In this document: in pieces, positions 24,254 through 37,200 of the stretch
Layout of the letters: every line of letters starts with the position of its first letter
Numbering within the stretch: position 1 is the stretch's first letter
From: Yamagishiella unicocca
Taxonomy: Eukaryota > Chlorophyta > Chlorophyceae > Chlamydomonadales > Volvocaceae
Length of the DNA: 64,000 nt
Assembly: GCA_003116995.1 (NCBI GenBank)
Contig: BDSL01000023.1
Span: forward strand, 620,001-684,000
Reading direction: 5' to 3'
Notes under the pieces: generated by a model
What the model was told of the DNA's origin: nothing
What the model saw: the letters and a program-made list of their open reading frames with translations, nothing else
Databases searched by the model: none
Translations under genes and position numbers: made by a program

Positions 24254-26967
24254 ATGGGGCCATGGGATCGATTGGTTGAAAACATATCATCACGTCTCGC
24301 GTTTTTTCCGCCCCAGCCTGCTACCTATGACATCCGCGAGCACCAGGATGGGACTGGGGAGAAGTACCTTCATCCTTTAGCACCGTGAGTGTTGACTTCG
24401 GGCTCCAGCTCTTCCCCAATGTTGTATAGTGTCTCTTTATGGAATCTCATAACGCACGGACTGCGGTGCCTTGGTTGCGTCGTCTTAGTCGCAACGGTTG
24501 GGTTGGGATTCGCACCCTAGTCCAACCTCTTACCGTGTAACGCTCGCCGGAGCCCGCAGGTTGTGATTAGAACGTCCTGCGCATGTACTCCGCTGGTTTG
24601 CCTAGGTCCCATTCCCACACCAGAGTTCGAGGATAGGCTGCCGTCACTTGGGTCACTGCGGAGCCTAAATCATTCCCGCCCGCTCTCACTCCTCGGCCTG
24701 CGCGCGCCCTAATCTCCTTCCATCGCACATGCCCTCACCTGGCCGCACCGCCCTGCTGCCACCCTTCCTGCTGCTCATCCTTTGGTCCCCCTCCGTCACC
24801 ACGGGCTGCCAACGCTGCCTCAGAGACGTTCCGAAGGTGCTGCAATGCAAGGTCAGGGTCATTCCCGTACCCCCGTTGAAACGCGGCGGCGGCGGCACCC
24901 ACATCGTGACCGCGTTCTTCCGCTATGGCCACAATAGCGGGAAGTCGGGTTCAGGCGCGGCGCAGTCGTCGTCGTCGTCGTCGCAGCAGCGGCTGACGCT
25001 GCTGTACAGTCACGGCAACGCGGTGGACCTCGGGCACATGCTGCCTGTGTATAGGTGGGTGGGAGAGGCGGTGGGGCTGCGGTGAAAACCACCCGCTGCC
25101 GGAGGGTTGGGCCTGCGGTGAAAACCACCCGCACAGACGGGGCCGCCGGAGGGTTAAGGGTGGACGCTACGGGTGTGGGGACGGGGATACCGCAGGGAAG
25201 GTTGGGAGGGGGGAATAAAAACCGTTGATGCGAAGAAGACAGGACAGTTGGCGCATGGTCGGCGGACACCTAGTTCGTGGGCGCATGCTGGAGCACTGGG
25301 ACGGACTACCGGCAAACCTGTGGAGGCGTCGCGTCGGGGCTGTGTAAAGGAAAGGAAAAAAGAAAACGAATAAACGGAATTGCGGCAACTTGGAACGCGT
25401 AAGACGGAGTAACAGGAGGGCGGCACGGGGTGCGGCGAGGCGAGTGGCGGTGCAGCCCGTAAGTTGGGAGCGGGGTGCGTCCGGCGATGCGCGTGTGGGT
25501 GGATATACGGGCCACTGAGTGGCGGGAGGTGGAAGCGGGGCAGGAGGAAGGGGCATGGCGGTGGTGGTGGGGGTTGGTTTGCGGGTGCGGGCGGAAGGAG
25601 GAGGGGCGGCATGGACGCCTGACGGGGCTGTGCAGCGTACGGGCGGAGGGCTGCGGGCAGGGGCGGCCTGCGAGGCCGCTGCGCGGGACGGAGCGCTGAG
25701 ACGCCGGGAGGTTCGGCCGGTGACCGTGCGTTGCCTGCGAGTGGAGGTGACGGGAGCCGCGGTGGTGGCGGCTTACAGCAGCTAGGGCCTATTTGGATCT
25801 ACGGTCCACTGCAGTAGCCCGCGGATGCGGGGAGGGCGCCAGCCCTAACGGGCGCCAGGCGCGTCTCGGGTGCAAGCACCGGGCGCCGTCCGCCGCTCCT
25901 GCGCCACTGGCACCTGGGAACCCAGCAGCCGAACCCCGCAGCCCCCCCTCCTCCCCTCCACCCTGCTCATCCCGAACCTCTGCAATAGGGAGCTCTCCCG
26001 GCTGCTGCGGGTCAACGTGATGGGCTACGACTACAGCGGCTACGGTTGCAGCACCGGCACCCCAACCGTCAACAACACGTTGGCGGACATCACCGCCGTA
26101 CTGCAGTGCCTGCAGGACACGCACGGGGTGCCGCCCAATCGCGTCGTATTGTACGGCCAGAGCGTGGGCAGCGGGCCGTCGTGCTACCTGGGTTCGGAGC
26201 GGGCCGACCTGGGGGGAGTGGTGCTGCACTCGCCGCTGCTGAGCGGTGTGCGGGTCCTCAAACCGCACGTGCGCTGGTGGCCGGCGTGGGCTGACGTGTA
26301 TCCGAACCACACGCTGGCGCCCAAGATACAGTCGCCAGTGCTGGTCATGCATGTGAGTGTGGGCTGGCGTGGGGGAAGGGTCGAGGCCTTGCCGCGCCGC
26401 CACCGTGGCCTTCCGCTGCTGGTTCCCGCAACCGCCTCCCCACCTTTTCGAGCTGGTGCCGTGGCCGCTGCCGCCCTTCTGGCCTCTCAGGGGACTGAGG
26501 ACGAGGTGATCGACATCTCCTGCGGCAAGCGGCTGATGGAGCTGTGCCCGAACAAGGCCACGCCGCTGTGGGCGGCTGGTTACGGACACCAGGTGAGGGG
26601 CGGCTGGGTCCCTGACGCTTGGGGGGGTTGAGAGGAAACGCGTGGAGGGGTGGAGGGTTGCGCCGCGGAGCATGGTTGCAGGGTCGGGTAATCCGGTCTG
26701 GAACGAATCAGGGGGACGAGGTGGGAGGCAACCTGGAGGGCTTTCCTCACGACCCGCCGCCCTGACCTGCCGGACCTGCCTGACCTGCCGGCCGCCGCCG
26801 CCGCATAGGACCTCGAGATGTGCTCAGGCTACCTGCCCGCCCTGGAGTCTTTCCTGGCCAAGGTAGCGGCGCAGCAGCTGCCCCAAACGGCACAGCAGCA
26901 ACCGCACCATCAGCTGCTGCAGCAGCAAGCGCAGAGACTGCAGGCGGGAACTGCAGGGGGTCCGTGA
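24254..26967 (+). CDS. ABHD17-like alpha/beta-hydrolase
   Basis: Predicted 328-residue serine hydrolase of the ABHD17 (FAM108) type. Animal members remove palmitate from membrane-anchored proteins; the substrate here is unknown. Exons: 24254-24384, 24824-25054, 25989-26352, 26491-26592, 26809-26967; all phases agree (987 nt). The short N-terminal exon has LAFFPPQPATY, like the ABHD17 lead-in. The oxyanion-region YSHGNAVDLG is at about 105-114. The nucleophile elbow GQSVG is at 177-181 (Ser179), and the acid is in GTEDEV (Asp246). The catalytic His is in GYGHQD (His275). Between beta-strands there is a Ser/Gly/Gln insert (about 80-98), and the C-terminus ends in a Gln-rich tail. The N-terminal Cys cluster that palmitoylates animal ABHD17 is absent. 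Intron 2 (25055-25988) is 934 nt and has no recognised content beyond a GC-rich partial duplication near 25080-25150. Confidence 0.9.
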
Positions 26968-29032
26968 CCTTGCTGGGGGGCGTGAGAGCGGCGTGCGCCA
27001 TAGGCCTGGAGAGAGGGGGAGGGTGGGGTCGGGAGTGCGGACAGGAGATTGGCGGTGTGCTACGGCGCTTACTGCCGGTGATGTTTGCAGGAGACGCAGA
27101 GGTGCGGCATTTCGGAGGAAAGCCCCGGGGTTAATGAGGAAAGCCCTGGAGGAGCCCCGGGGTGGGTGGATGTGGGCAGAGGAAGGAGGTTGGCTTATGT
27201 TGCTGTCATGCGACGGGGGGATGGGGGGACGAGCTGGGCTATCCCGGTACGCTGGAATGTCGCAGGCTGTCGCTACATGGCAGTGGGTTGGGCAGGAGAC
27301 GTATGCATGTGGGCGCGCCGCAACGTGTTCGTCGGATGCTCCGCGCCAATGCTTTTGCTTATCTCTTGGGTGAATGCTTTATCTCTTGGGTGAACATGTT
27401 CTGTCATTTCTCTGATTAACGATGGTTACGTGTGCGGTGTGCTAAGGAGGGCGGGCGGATGCGGCCCGGTTTGACCACCTGTGCTGCTGCTGTGGATTTA
27501 TGCTTCAATTGCCGCGAGTACACGCGACGCCAAGTAGCGTGGGGGGACAAGTGGCGCTCGTGACGCGTCCTGCGCGCGCTGGCCACTATGACTTCTAACC
27601 ACGGCTACCGCGAATGGAGGCCTGGAAATAATGACGCGCTCATGACTTCTCATTTTGTATCCTAATCACGCCTTTGTGCATCTGGAAGTCGCTGGAACGT
27701 GGGCATTGGCAATTCGTGCCGCTCAGTCCTCGAAATGTTGCCACTGACGGTGTCCCCCATTCACATGTGCAACGGCCAGACACTACCTGCTGCTGCCGAT
27801 TCTTCGACCCTCGGACAGCGCACCGGCAGACCTTCCGAATACGCCGCCACCAAGTACATCATATGCAGGCCCTACTTGTTGAAAAAGAAATTACTCGCAG
27901 TTCGTCCTAACAGGGTATATACAGTCAAATGTTCCCGAGCTGCTTCTGGCCAGCACCGCCCTTGCGAGGGGCATCCCAATCTGCACGCAACACCGATATC
28001 CGATCCATATAATAGAACATCGCGGGTCTTCTCCGTTTTCACGACATCAGCGTACTGAAATGTTCGCAGGCCTGCTGCCCAGGAGTCCTTGATCCACTCC
28101 CGCTGGCAAGAACTTCGGCCGAGCGTTGCAAGAGAGCCCATATAGACAGAGGTTCGGATAAGACGCTGACCTGACATTGCCCAGCCTCAACTTGTACACG
28201 CAAACATTCAAGCAAAGACATAGATGCGAACGGCATGTCACCCTAAACATGTCAGTGGCAGACAACAGGCGAAGGAGCTCAACCCCGGAATTCACAATCA
28301 CGAGGCCATGCCATTGGATCAGTCGCATGGACTTTCCCGCACAAACAGCCAGTATTCCGGCGCCACAGCGTGGGCGCATTACACAGCCATTCCGCGACAG
28401 GCCGGTTTAAGGCCATCTCCGTTAAACAATTACTCAAGGGTCCCATTTTAGAACCTCTCGTGACTTGTCGCTCGCTACTCCGCCACACGCCCGTGCATTC
28501 GGAACATGTTCCAACCCCAACGTTTGAAAACTGCCCTTCAACAGGCTCACACACGCCGCCTTGCAGCAGCGCAAGTACATGATTTGCTGGCCAGGCTAGC
28601 CAACACAGCGGGGTCGTTGTCAGTGGCATGACTGTAAGACGGGGCACAACTATCAACGCCAAACCTCAAAAAGAGACAGGTGCCGAATCAGCGCAGGGGT
28701 AGTGTCACCTTCGGTAATCACGACCAGCAAAAGAACGCAAGCGCAACGCAATCCCGTCTACCACCTGAAGCACCCACAAGCCAGGGTACATCACGGCCCC
28801 TGCATCTTGCGACTAAACTGCAGCATCTACCTGCATATGAATGCCTTCTGAAAGTCCTGCTTGCTGCCGCTACCCTGACTAGCCCTCGACCAGTGTCTCT
28901 TATTGAACACCTTCGCAGCGTTGCCCTGCCTGCCCATGTCCTGCCGCGCCCCACGGGCTGCAGATCATCCACGAAACATCCAGCAAGACTGCTGATGCGG
29001 TCCCCCCAACAACATGAGGTGAACATGTGGGA
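26968..29032. other. Convergent intergenic region
   Basis: This region lies between the 3' ends of the ABHD17-like gene and kinase A. The first 450 bases are GC-rich and are probably 3' UTR. Short frames at 27872-28236 and 28680-29123 have no recognisable features. No repeat array or transposon hallmark was seen. Confidence 0.5.
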
Positions 29033-30564
29033 TTACCGGCCGGACACTGCACGGGCCTCCTCGAGGAGGCTCTTAATTTGCTCTGGCCGCTGGTACTCCG
29101 GCGGCACTGGAAGGTTGAGGTAGTACACGTTCATCTCACGAGCCTGCATACCGCCACAAACAGGGGGTTGCAGCGATAGCATATAACTTCATAGCAACGC
29201 TGCAGAGACCAGTCAAGTCTTCCCAACTCAGCTGCTGACGCAGATGTTCGCGCGCTACATCACGTGCACCCAGCAACGGCATCCTCCCTTAACGTTCCTT
29301 CCGAGCCAAGCGCTCTTCAGGTCCAGTCGTCTCAAACCGCAGCTTCGCGCCTGCGGCCTCAACGCCCCCCCCCCCGGTTTTGTTGGCCCACCTGTGGTGG
29401 CAGCTTCTTGTTGAACCACGGGTGCTCCATGATTTTGTCTATGGTCAGTCGCTGCTCCGGCGCGGGTTTCAGAAGGCCGCGAAGCATATCAATGCACTCA
29501 TCCGTCACCTGGAATGCAGGGTTGAGCACGTACGCCTCCGTCTCCATGCGCTCCAGCATTTTGCGGACCTTCTGCGCCTCGCTGAGGTGCTGGTCCTCGC
29601 TTTGGTTGTCGAACGGGTAGATGCTGAGGGTACGGCGTGCGTGGGCGGAACCCGGGGGAAGGGAGGAGGCCGGGTGTGATGGGTGACACATTTGAACAAT
29701 GGGGACACACATTGGTGGTATGTATTGTGCATCGAGGAAGCACAAGACCGGGGAACAAAACGTGCAGCACTGGTGGAGGGGGCAAGCGCAAAACACCAGA
29801 TGACGACACTCCGCACCAATCCTGGCTAACCCACCCATATAGCATAACGTATAGCACCACGCCGCAGCTCCAGACGTCGGCCACCTTGGCGTCATAGTAC
29901 GCGCCGCAGCTCTTCATAACTTCGGGAGCCATGTAGCTGACCGTGCCAACTTGGCTTTTGGCCGCCGACCTGAAGTCGGCCTTGCTGTATCCGAAGTCGC
30001 ACATTTTCAGAAGCGGGTGAGGGAGACCCTCCTCGGTATGCAGCAGTAGGTTTTCCAGCTTGATATCTCGGTTAGCCACTCCGCGCTTGTGGCAGTAGTC
30101 TACAGCCAAGATGAGCTGCTGGAAAAACCACCTAGCCATGCTTTCCTTGAGCCGGCGGTGCTGCCGCACCATGCTAAACAAGCTGCCCCCGTTTGCATAT
30201 TCCATGACAATACATAGGTCATCATCCGTCAGGAACACCTCGCGGAAGTGCACGATGTGCGGATGCCGCAGAAGGCTGTGGTTGACAATTTCAGCTTCCA
30301 CATACTTGCTGGCATCGCGACGGTTCAGAACTTTCATGGCAAGGTGCTTCTCTGTGACGGTGTCCTTCGCCAGGCGCACTGTGCCGAAGCTGCCGCTACC
30401 CAAGCTCTGAATAGTCTGAAGTCAATAAGCCGCAAGCCACAATTTGAGACATCAGCATACCCCTGGAAGTACCGCAAGGAGAAGCTTCGCGCAATTCAGC
30501 AGCTTACCTGAAACCGGTCCGCGCTGCGCGGAGGTGCCACAGGGCCACCTTCCCCAACTTCCAT
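29033..30564 (-). CDS. SnRK2-like Ser/Thr protein kinase A
   Basis: Predicted 326-residue kinase. Exons, minus strand: 30564-30508, 30415-29835, 29623-29392, 29143-29033; total 981 nt with consistent phases. The start ATG at 30564 opens a short leader ending RSADRFQ. The kinase domain follows: Gly loop LGSGSFGTV (24-32), Lys47, alpha-C Glu61, catalytic loop NRDIKLEN (134-141), DFG 159-161, APE in SYMAPEV. The tail (REMNVYYLNLPVPPEYQRPEQI) resembles a shortened SnRK2 box. SnRK2 kinases act in osmotic, ABA or sulfur stress signalling in plants and algae; the specific input here is unknown. The conserved HRD histidine is replaced by Asn. The Gly loop, Lys, Asp and DFG are intact, so activity is plausible. 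It is one of three paralogues with the same exon layout in the window. Confidence 0.88.
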
Positions 30565-33283
30565 TGTCTTGATCACGGTCAAATCAGGCCGAGTTTAGAT
30601 GTCTTGCCCTTTGGAGGTTAGGCGCACCGTCAGGGAGAAGTATAGAGGCTTCCTAAAGGGGCTTCCTTCGCTGCGTGTCCGACGTGCTACTCGGAAAAGT
30701 TCCACACAAGAGCTTTCTGCAATGAAGGTCGTGGCTAGCTACAAGAGAGCGAGCTGCAGAAAAGTCGATTATATACAGTCGCCCGTACGACCGACTTTGC
30801 CTGCAGTTAGGTGAACACATCATACATCGCGCCATTTACTTTGCCCTCAAAGGTAACGCCATCTGTACAGATTATTGAAGACGCGCCGCAACGTGCGTGA
30901 AGGTGATCTCATCCAACGCTTTAGGCTTGGCGCATGGGCTCCGAAAGTGGACGCAGGAACGTGGCGGGGACTATATAAACTTGCTTGACGGGCCGGCGTC
31001 ACGACGAGCAACGTGATGAGAAGATGCCTGCGCCAACAGTGCTTGTACATGGGCTAAATCAGCGTTGGGGTTTTGTTGCGAGCTTTGTCGAAATCGGCTG
31101 GCCGATGGTGTTTGACAGCACTGAAGGAGCCGGTAAACGTCACATCATGAGGGGTTGGTCGGGAAGGATTTAGCGTGCCTTTATGATGGGCATTCTCTAG
31201 CCTTGCCTAGAAGATGGAAGATGGAAGGGCGGGCCATTGCAGCGGGTAGCCAATAAGGCTGTGTAGGACACCGTACGATAACGGTAGGATAGGGCTCCCA
31301 AAGCCTACATGAAGGCGATCTAGCGGGCTAGCGGGTGACACCGGACCACTGTCTCCCTTGCGATACGTGGCCATATCGACGTGGCCTACGTGTAATGCGC
31401 GTGTTACATGGAAGATAGGCAACACGGGCCCCGGAGCACCTGAAGCTTCTGTATTTAACACCAGGCATGAATTGGTGTCTCCACAGCTTAGCAAACCCGA
31501 CGTCCTCCCAAAAGCGTCCAGATTTAAAGGGAAAGGGGGAAACTAGGGAGACGGGTGGACCGGCTTTCCCGTCGGGCCGGTACCCGCCGATACGTATTCC
31601 CGATTATGCGAGCTTGGAAATGCACAGCCAGCCGCTGTGCCAGGCATTCCCATGCTTTGCCATTGTATGCTGTCATGTATCGAACACCGTGGGTCTCCTT
31701 TCATCAGCCATCGGTGAGCCATCGGGCCTTTCTCTTCCGTTAGGCTTGTCCGTCGCCTAAGGCTTCGTTTCTTACAATTCCTAAGGCTTAAACCTATTGT
31801 ACCGGGTATAATAAAACCTGGCTTCTTGCCTCGCAGGTCGCAGCCTCTCCTTCCACCGACCTTCCCTCTTCCCGATTTGGCGGGCGGAACTATGCGTATC
31901 ATGGTGGCAATGGAACATCAGAACACGACAAAACATATCTACCCCTTCAAATGCACTGCCTTAAAGGGTATTACAGATGCAGGGCCAGGAACCCAGGATG
32001 CCAAAGTGCTGGATCTGGATCGCGGGCAAATTGGTTCATGCATTAATGGCATTCAGTCGGAGTATGGCACAGTATGCGCATAACTGTATCAGAGGTGTAT
32101 TAGCATCCTCTAGGGATACCGTTCTAGTTGCGTACTCATGGTTTACCCGGCCCAAGAGTGTACCCTCTGCTCCACTTCGCTCCACTCCAACCAGCTCCAA
32201 ACCAGTGCTGTTTCGCCTGAGCGCTTAGGCTGCGAGGGGCTGCGCCAGGCAGGACATATCCAGATATCCTGCCCCCAAAACCTTCCGCTTTCGTACGCAT
32301 GGCTTAACCCACACGTTTCCGTCCTAATGCGCAATCACCGACTCCCTGGCTGCGAGGTGAACCTCCTTGGGGCCGGCTCACATCCACGACAGAGACAACG
32401 CAACGCTGACAGGCTCGTGACCCTTGCCGCATCCCCACGCCTCTACTCGCAGACCATCCAGCCATGTCCAGCACGACAGGGATTGCCGCACGGGCGTCAA
32501 AGCTCCACTGAAAAAGCGAATAGCGCCACTGCCCAGCGCACCCAACGCGATCTATCCCGGGCCCCGTTCCTGTCTTATGGCGTCCGCGGACTCTGCACCG
32601 CCACTACCTGCAATACCTTATTCCTCCAAGTTCGGTTGGGTATAGTTCGGGCACAGTTTCGTAAATTTCAGGGGCGGTCCAGTTCAGATTTGATCCAGGG
32701 CAAGGCACGGCTGATCGCTCGATAAGCGTTGTGCCGTCTGGTTCAGGAGAGTCGAGGAGAGCTGCCATCTTCTTCTCGTACGGCGCCATACGGTGCCTTG
32801 CGCGGTTGCCCAAAATGCGGATCAAGGAAGGCACATCGATCTGCACAATCCAGTACGCCCACGACCGTAGCGTATTTGCAGCGGTACTTGCCTGTGTCGG
32901 GGCTGGAATCGTTTTGACTGCTGACGCACCTTTCGTACGGGAGGCCTGTCCCACGCACGAAGGATGCTACATACTCGTTTCATGAATAACTGTGTTTTGA
33001 TATATACATTATTGACATTATGATGCTTGTGCGGTGACATTCAGCTGTTCCTGTGTCTCCTCGTTTGTGAGCCAAGCAGCCCTGTGTCGATTTACGCTCT
33101 TATTAGATGATCTTATTTAAGTCAACCATAAATTATTCTGATACATATCGTGTTGACGGGGCTCTAGAATTTCCTTCCATAAGCAGCTGCCTGGCGTCGT
33201 CCTATTAGCCTCCTGCCACAGCGGCTGGCCAGCTTCGTCAGCAACAATTATCGGTTGACGTCCTGATAATAGCGCTAGGCAGC
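30565..33283. other. Divergent intergenic region between kinase A and the CBS-DCC gene
   Basis: The flanking genes diverge, so promoters for both are expected at either end. Open frames within (for example plus 32138-32725) have no recognisable domain or splice-consistent structure. No repeat array was found. Confidence 0.5.
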
Positions 33284-36200
33284 ATGACAGCCACGACCAC
33301 CCTCGCACATGCTGCCCTGAACCTGCCTTCCAGCTTGCGCACCTCCGGCCACGCAACGCCCAACCATGGCAGCCGCTCCAACACACCGGTTCGCGTGAAG
33401 AGAGTGCTTCAGGCCCAGACGGACCACATGACCTTGAAAGACTCTGACGCCGGGAACGAAGGACGTGTGCGGCGGAGCAGCTCAGCGCACGCACTTGACA
33501 CCACATCAGCGCCAAGCGTCAGCAACGGCCGCCGACGACGCTTGAGCGTCACGACCTTTGGAGAAGGCGAAAGTTCGACGCCACGAGACGCTAACCAAAC
33601 CATCATCGACGATGTCCTGACGCGCCGGCAGCAGGGGGACCCACCCGTTGCCCAACTTCGGTCCGTTGACGTGTCAGCATCAACTTCCGTTTTGAAGATG
33701 CAAATGCCGCTGAGCGATTATGCGGTGCTGGGACCAGACGCGACGGTGGTCCAAGCGGCGAGTCAAGTAGTCGATCCGGCTGTGCGCTGTGTGGTGGTAG
33801 CCACCCCGGGTGCTGCCTACATTTTGGCAAGGCAGGCGAGTGCTGCTATGGTGCTTGGACGGGCGAACTCGGTGTCGGGGCCAAAGTCGGGGTTATAATT
33901 ACAGATGGCTGCGGTTCTTGCCGCTCCCAAGGAACCAGCATCCCCATTACCCTCACCTGCACCCCTAACCTGGACCCCTGACCTGACCACCTGACCACCT
34001 GACCTCCTCACATCCGGCGCAGGAGGTGGAGCGCCTCGCCCGCTACAGCCACGAGCCCTTCACCGACACACTGGGCTCCTTCCTGACGGGCTCGCAGCCC
34101 TCAGCGTCCGTGTATCCGGCTGCCAGTGTGGGAACGGCGGCGGGGCTGCTGCTCAAGTGCAGTGACGCGGACTTCCTGCCGGTGGTGGAGGACGGCAGCG
34201 GCAGTTTCCTGGGGTGCGTTGCGCTCGAGGGAGGGGCGGGCCGCGCTCGAGGGAGGGGCGGGCCGCGCTCGAGGGAGGGGCGGGGGCCTTGCTCGAGGGA
34301 GGGGCGGGCCGCGCTCGAGGGAGGGGCGGGGGCCTTGCTCGAGGGAGGGGCGGGCCGCGCTCGAGGGAGGGGCGGGGGGCTTGCTCGAGGGAGGGGCGGG
34401 GGGCGTGCTCGAGGGAGGGGCGGGCCGCGCTCGAGGGAGGGGCGGGGGGCTTGCTAGAGGGAGGGGCTCATCCTCACACAACGAGCCCGCCTGCTGCCTT
34501 GGTATGACGCCCACCGCCCTTTCCTTCCCTTCCCGACCAACTCCTTTGCCGCGACAGCCTCCTCAGCCGCACCGACCTGGTCCAAGTGCTGCTAGGCGAC
34601 TGCCGGCACGTGCACGACGCCTCAGCAGGATGTGGGGAGGCCAGCAGCGCCCCTGCGCTGCCCGCCGCCGCGTCAGCTCCAGCAGGCTCCGGGGCGGGGG
34701 CCGGCGGCTATGGCGACGCCAACCACGCTTCTTGTCATGATGGCGCCCACCACCAACACCGCCTGGCGCAGGTGAACGAAAGACGCGCTGAGGGATGGTC
34801 GTGAACGAATATGCTAGCAAGAGGGCTTGCATGGTGCTGATATGTAGCTGCTGTGGTTGACGGGCGCGTGGGCTTGCTGGGCGGGACCCATGGGTCGGTG
34901 CTCCGGAGCCACTGGATTGGCGCTGTGTTGGCGCCGGTCGGTGGCCCGGCGGACCGCGGGGCTCGGTTGCCGCGCGGGTGGACGAGATACCGGCTTGGAT
35001 GGAAAGGGCTGGGTCTGCTGGAGGCCGGCCGGACCGCAGGTCAGGCCGCCTGGTGCAAAGGAGGCACGAGCGCACACCATCAATCCCACCGCCGCCGGCC
35101 GCCGGCATGCCGACGCAACACCTCCTGTTGCCGCCGCCGCTGCTATTGCTGCTGCCGTCATCAGGGATCAGAGGCCAGCGCGTTCGCCCCGTGCTCGGGG
35201 GCCAGGCCGCCCCTTCATCAACATGCGATTATGCAGCGAGTGGCCGCCGCCGCGGCCGCTGCAGCCACAGCGGCAACCGCGGGCAGGATGGCGGGCGGCG
35301 GCGCCGTCGCCGCCGCCGCCGCCGCATCACTGGGGGAGGACATATCACCCCATGCGCTGCTGCTGGCGTCCAGCGAGCAGAGGGCCTCGGCGGGCGGCTC
35401 GGAGCAGCAGCAGCAGCAGCAGGCTCCGGAGCTGCACAACCGCCCCAACAGCCAATCCGAGCAGCAACACAACCACCATAACCTCCACAGTTCGATTGAC
35501 GCCATCGAAAACACCACCGCCGCGGACGGCTTGCGCTCCGTCGCTGACCCAATAAAGTGCGTAGTTGCCTGGGAGCGGGGTGCTGAATGCTGGGGCCCTT
35601 CACGGCGCCGTTCTTTTGTGGTGGAGCATCCTTCTGGTGCAGCCTCAGTTAGGACGTGGCATCGGAGGGCTTGCGCATGTCGTCTTTCCGGGCATGTTGC
35701 ATGGCCCCAGCCCAATCCTTCGTCCGCCTTACCATGCCTGCCGCCTGACCTCATCCTCCTCGTAACCTCCTTCACCTTCTGGCGTCCCTCTTTATCCTCC
35801 TCCTCCGCCGCCATCACCTCCGCCTCGCCCTCCACCTCCTGCCACTTCGCAGGTCTGGGTGGGACATGCTAGACAACGCCGATGACGTGATGGACGTCTT
35901 GGGCATGGTTGGGAGGACGGTCAATGCGGAGGCTGTGGGCAGGAGGCTGCTGGGGGACATGCTGGGAGGGGCAGCCAACGTCGCCGGTGGCTCGTCGGGC
36001 ACTGGCTGGTAGGTTGGGGCCGGCGGGGCGCGTTGAGGTGGGTAGCCGGTGCAGCCGAGCTGATCTGCGCGTATGGACCCGGCTCTGAGCTATTTTGGTG
36101 GGTTGGACCGTGTGCGTGAGTTGATTTGACCCGCATGCCTCCGCAGCGTAGCTTCCTTGCAACGCCGCCCGCGCTCGCCCACCCCACCGCGCTCGCCCAC

Positions 36201-37200
36201 CCCACCGCGCTCGCCCACCCCACCGCGCTCGCCCACCCCACCCCACCGCGCGGCGCCACCTAGCTTACCAAGCTCCCCGGGCCCTCTCCGTGACCACTGC
36301 GCGGCGTGCAGGTTGTTCAAGTACCTGTACGACGGCGACTGCAGCATCTGCCGTACGTTCCAGGCCATGATTGAGAAGCTGGATGACGGCGTGGGGCGTG
36401 TGGCGTTTGTCGACATAGCGGGTCAGGTGGGTCGCTAAGGGGGGCCCAGACCCCTGCACCTCACACGGACTCGGGGAATGCGCCGGCTCCGGCACGGCCA
36501 GGGTGCACCCATAACACACAATCAGCTGGGCATCCTGCAAGACCGCCTCACCCGAGCCCCCGCCCTGCCGGCCTGACGCCACTGCCTCAGGGCTTTAACC
36601 CAATCGAGCACGGCGGCATCAACTACCGGGCTGCGATGGAGACCGTCCACATCCTGTCGGCGAACGGGCAGGTGGGTGCGGCCTAGGGGGTGGCAAGGCA
36701 TCGGCAGCTCCGGTATCCTGAACTTCCTTGACTTTCTGCCATCTGGCGCGAACCGTGTACGACTTGAATGAAGATCTGGATTCTGCGCAGCGGGCGGACA
36801 CCAATATGCCACGGGGAGCTTTGTCGGGACCTTTAGTTTTGACCACACCCCGACTGTGCCGATACGCCCTTCGCACCAGGTGTTCAAGGGCGTCACAGCC
36901 GTAATCAAGCTGATGGCTGCTGTGGACGCCGACTGGGCCACCAACATGGCTGCCGTGACGGCGTTGCTGCCGCTGCTGTCGCTGTCGTACATGCTGGTGT
37001 CGAAGAACCGGCACCACCTGTCAAAAGTGTGGGAGTACGTGCTGCGAACCACCAAGGTCGACCGGGCGCTCTTCGGACGGGATATCTTGGGGCCAGCGGG
37101 GATGGGCGGCTCAATGCTTGGGGGCGGGGACGCCGGCAGCAGGCGTGAGGATGAGGCCTCGCCAGGGGACCACAAACTGCGGCCGCAGCCGTCAATGTGA
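33284..37200 (+). CDS. CBS-pair protein fused to a DCC thiol-disulfide oxidoreductase domain
   Basis: Predicted 678-residue protein. Exons: 33284-33850 (end uncertain, 33871 also possible), 34023-34213, 34558-34771, 35165-35556, 35853-36008, 36312-36426, 36591-36671, 36880-37200; total 2037 nt in phase. Residues 1-125 are Ser/Arg-rich. Two CBS-like halves follow, about 140-189 (LSDYAVLGPDATVVQAASQVV) and about 215-266 (ending SFLGLLSRTDLVQVLL); CBS pairs usually bind adenosyl ligands. A Gln/Ala-rich linker leads to a DCC (DUF393) domain with LYDGDCSIC at 512-520, giving the redox pair Cys517/Cys520. Later comes GINYRAAMETVHIL, then a hydrophobic segment (about 591-612) that could span a membrane. 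The last residues are charged. The fusion suggests ligand-gated thiol chemistry, which is inference. Introns hold two minisatellites. Confidence 0.85.
34222..34468. repeat. Intronic minisatellite built on gctcgagggaggggcggg
   Basis: About eleven tandem copies of a 22-24 bp unit, each with a CTCGAG core and a purine-rich tail, fill most of the intron between exons 34023-34213 and 34558-34771 of the CBS-DCC gene. Copies alternate between gcgctcgag and ttgctcgag starts, hinting at a higher-order dimer. The G-rich strand is the coding strand. Confidence 0.95.
36168..36250. repeat. Intronic 18-bp tandem repeat
   Basis: Four copies of cgctcgcccaccccaccg lie in the intron 36009-36311 of the CBS-DCC gene, directly before its DCC-coding exon. 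Confidence 0.9.
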
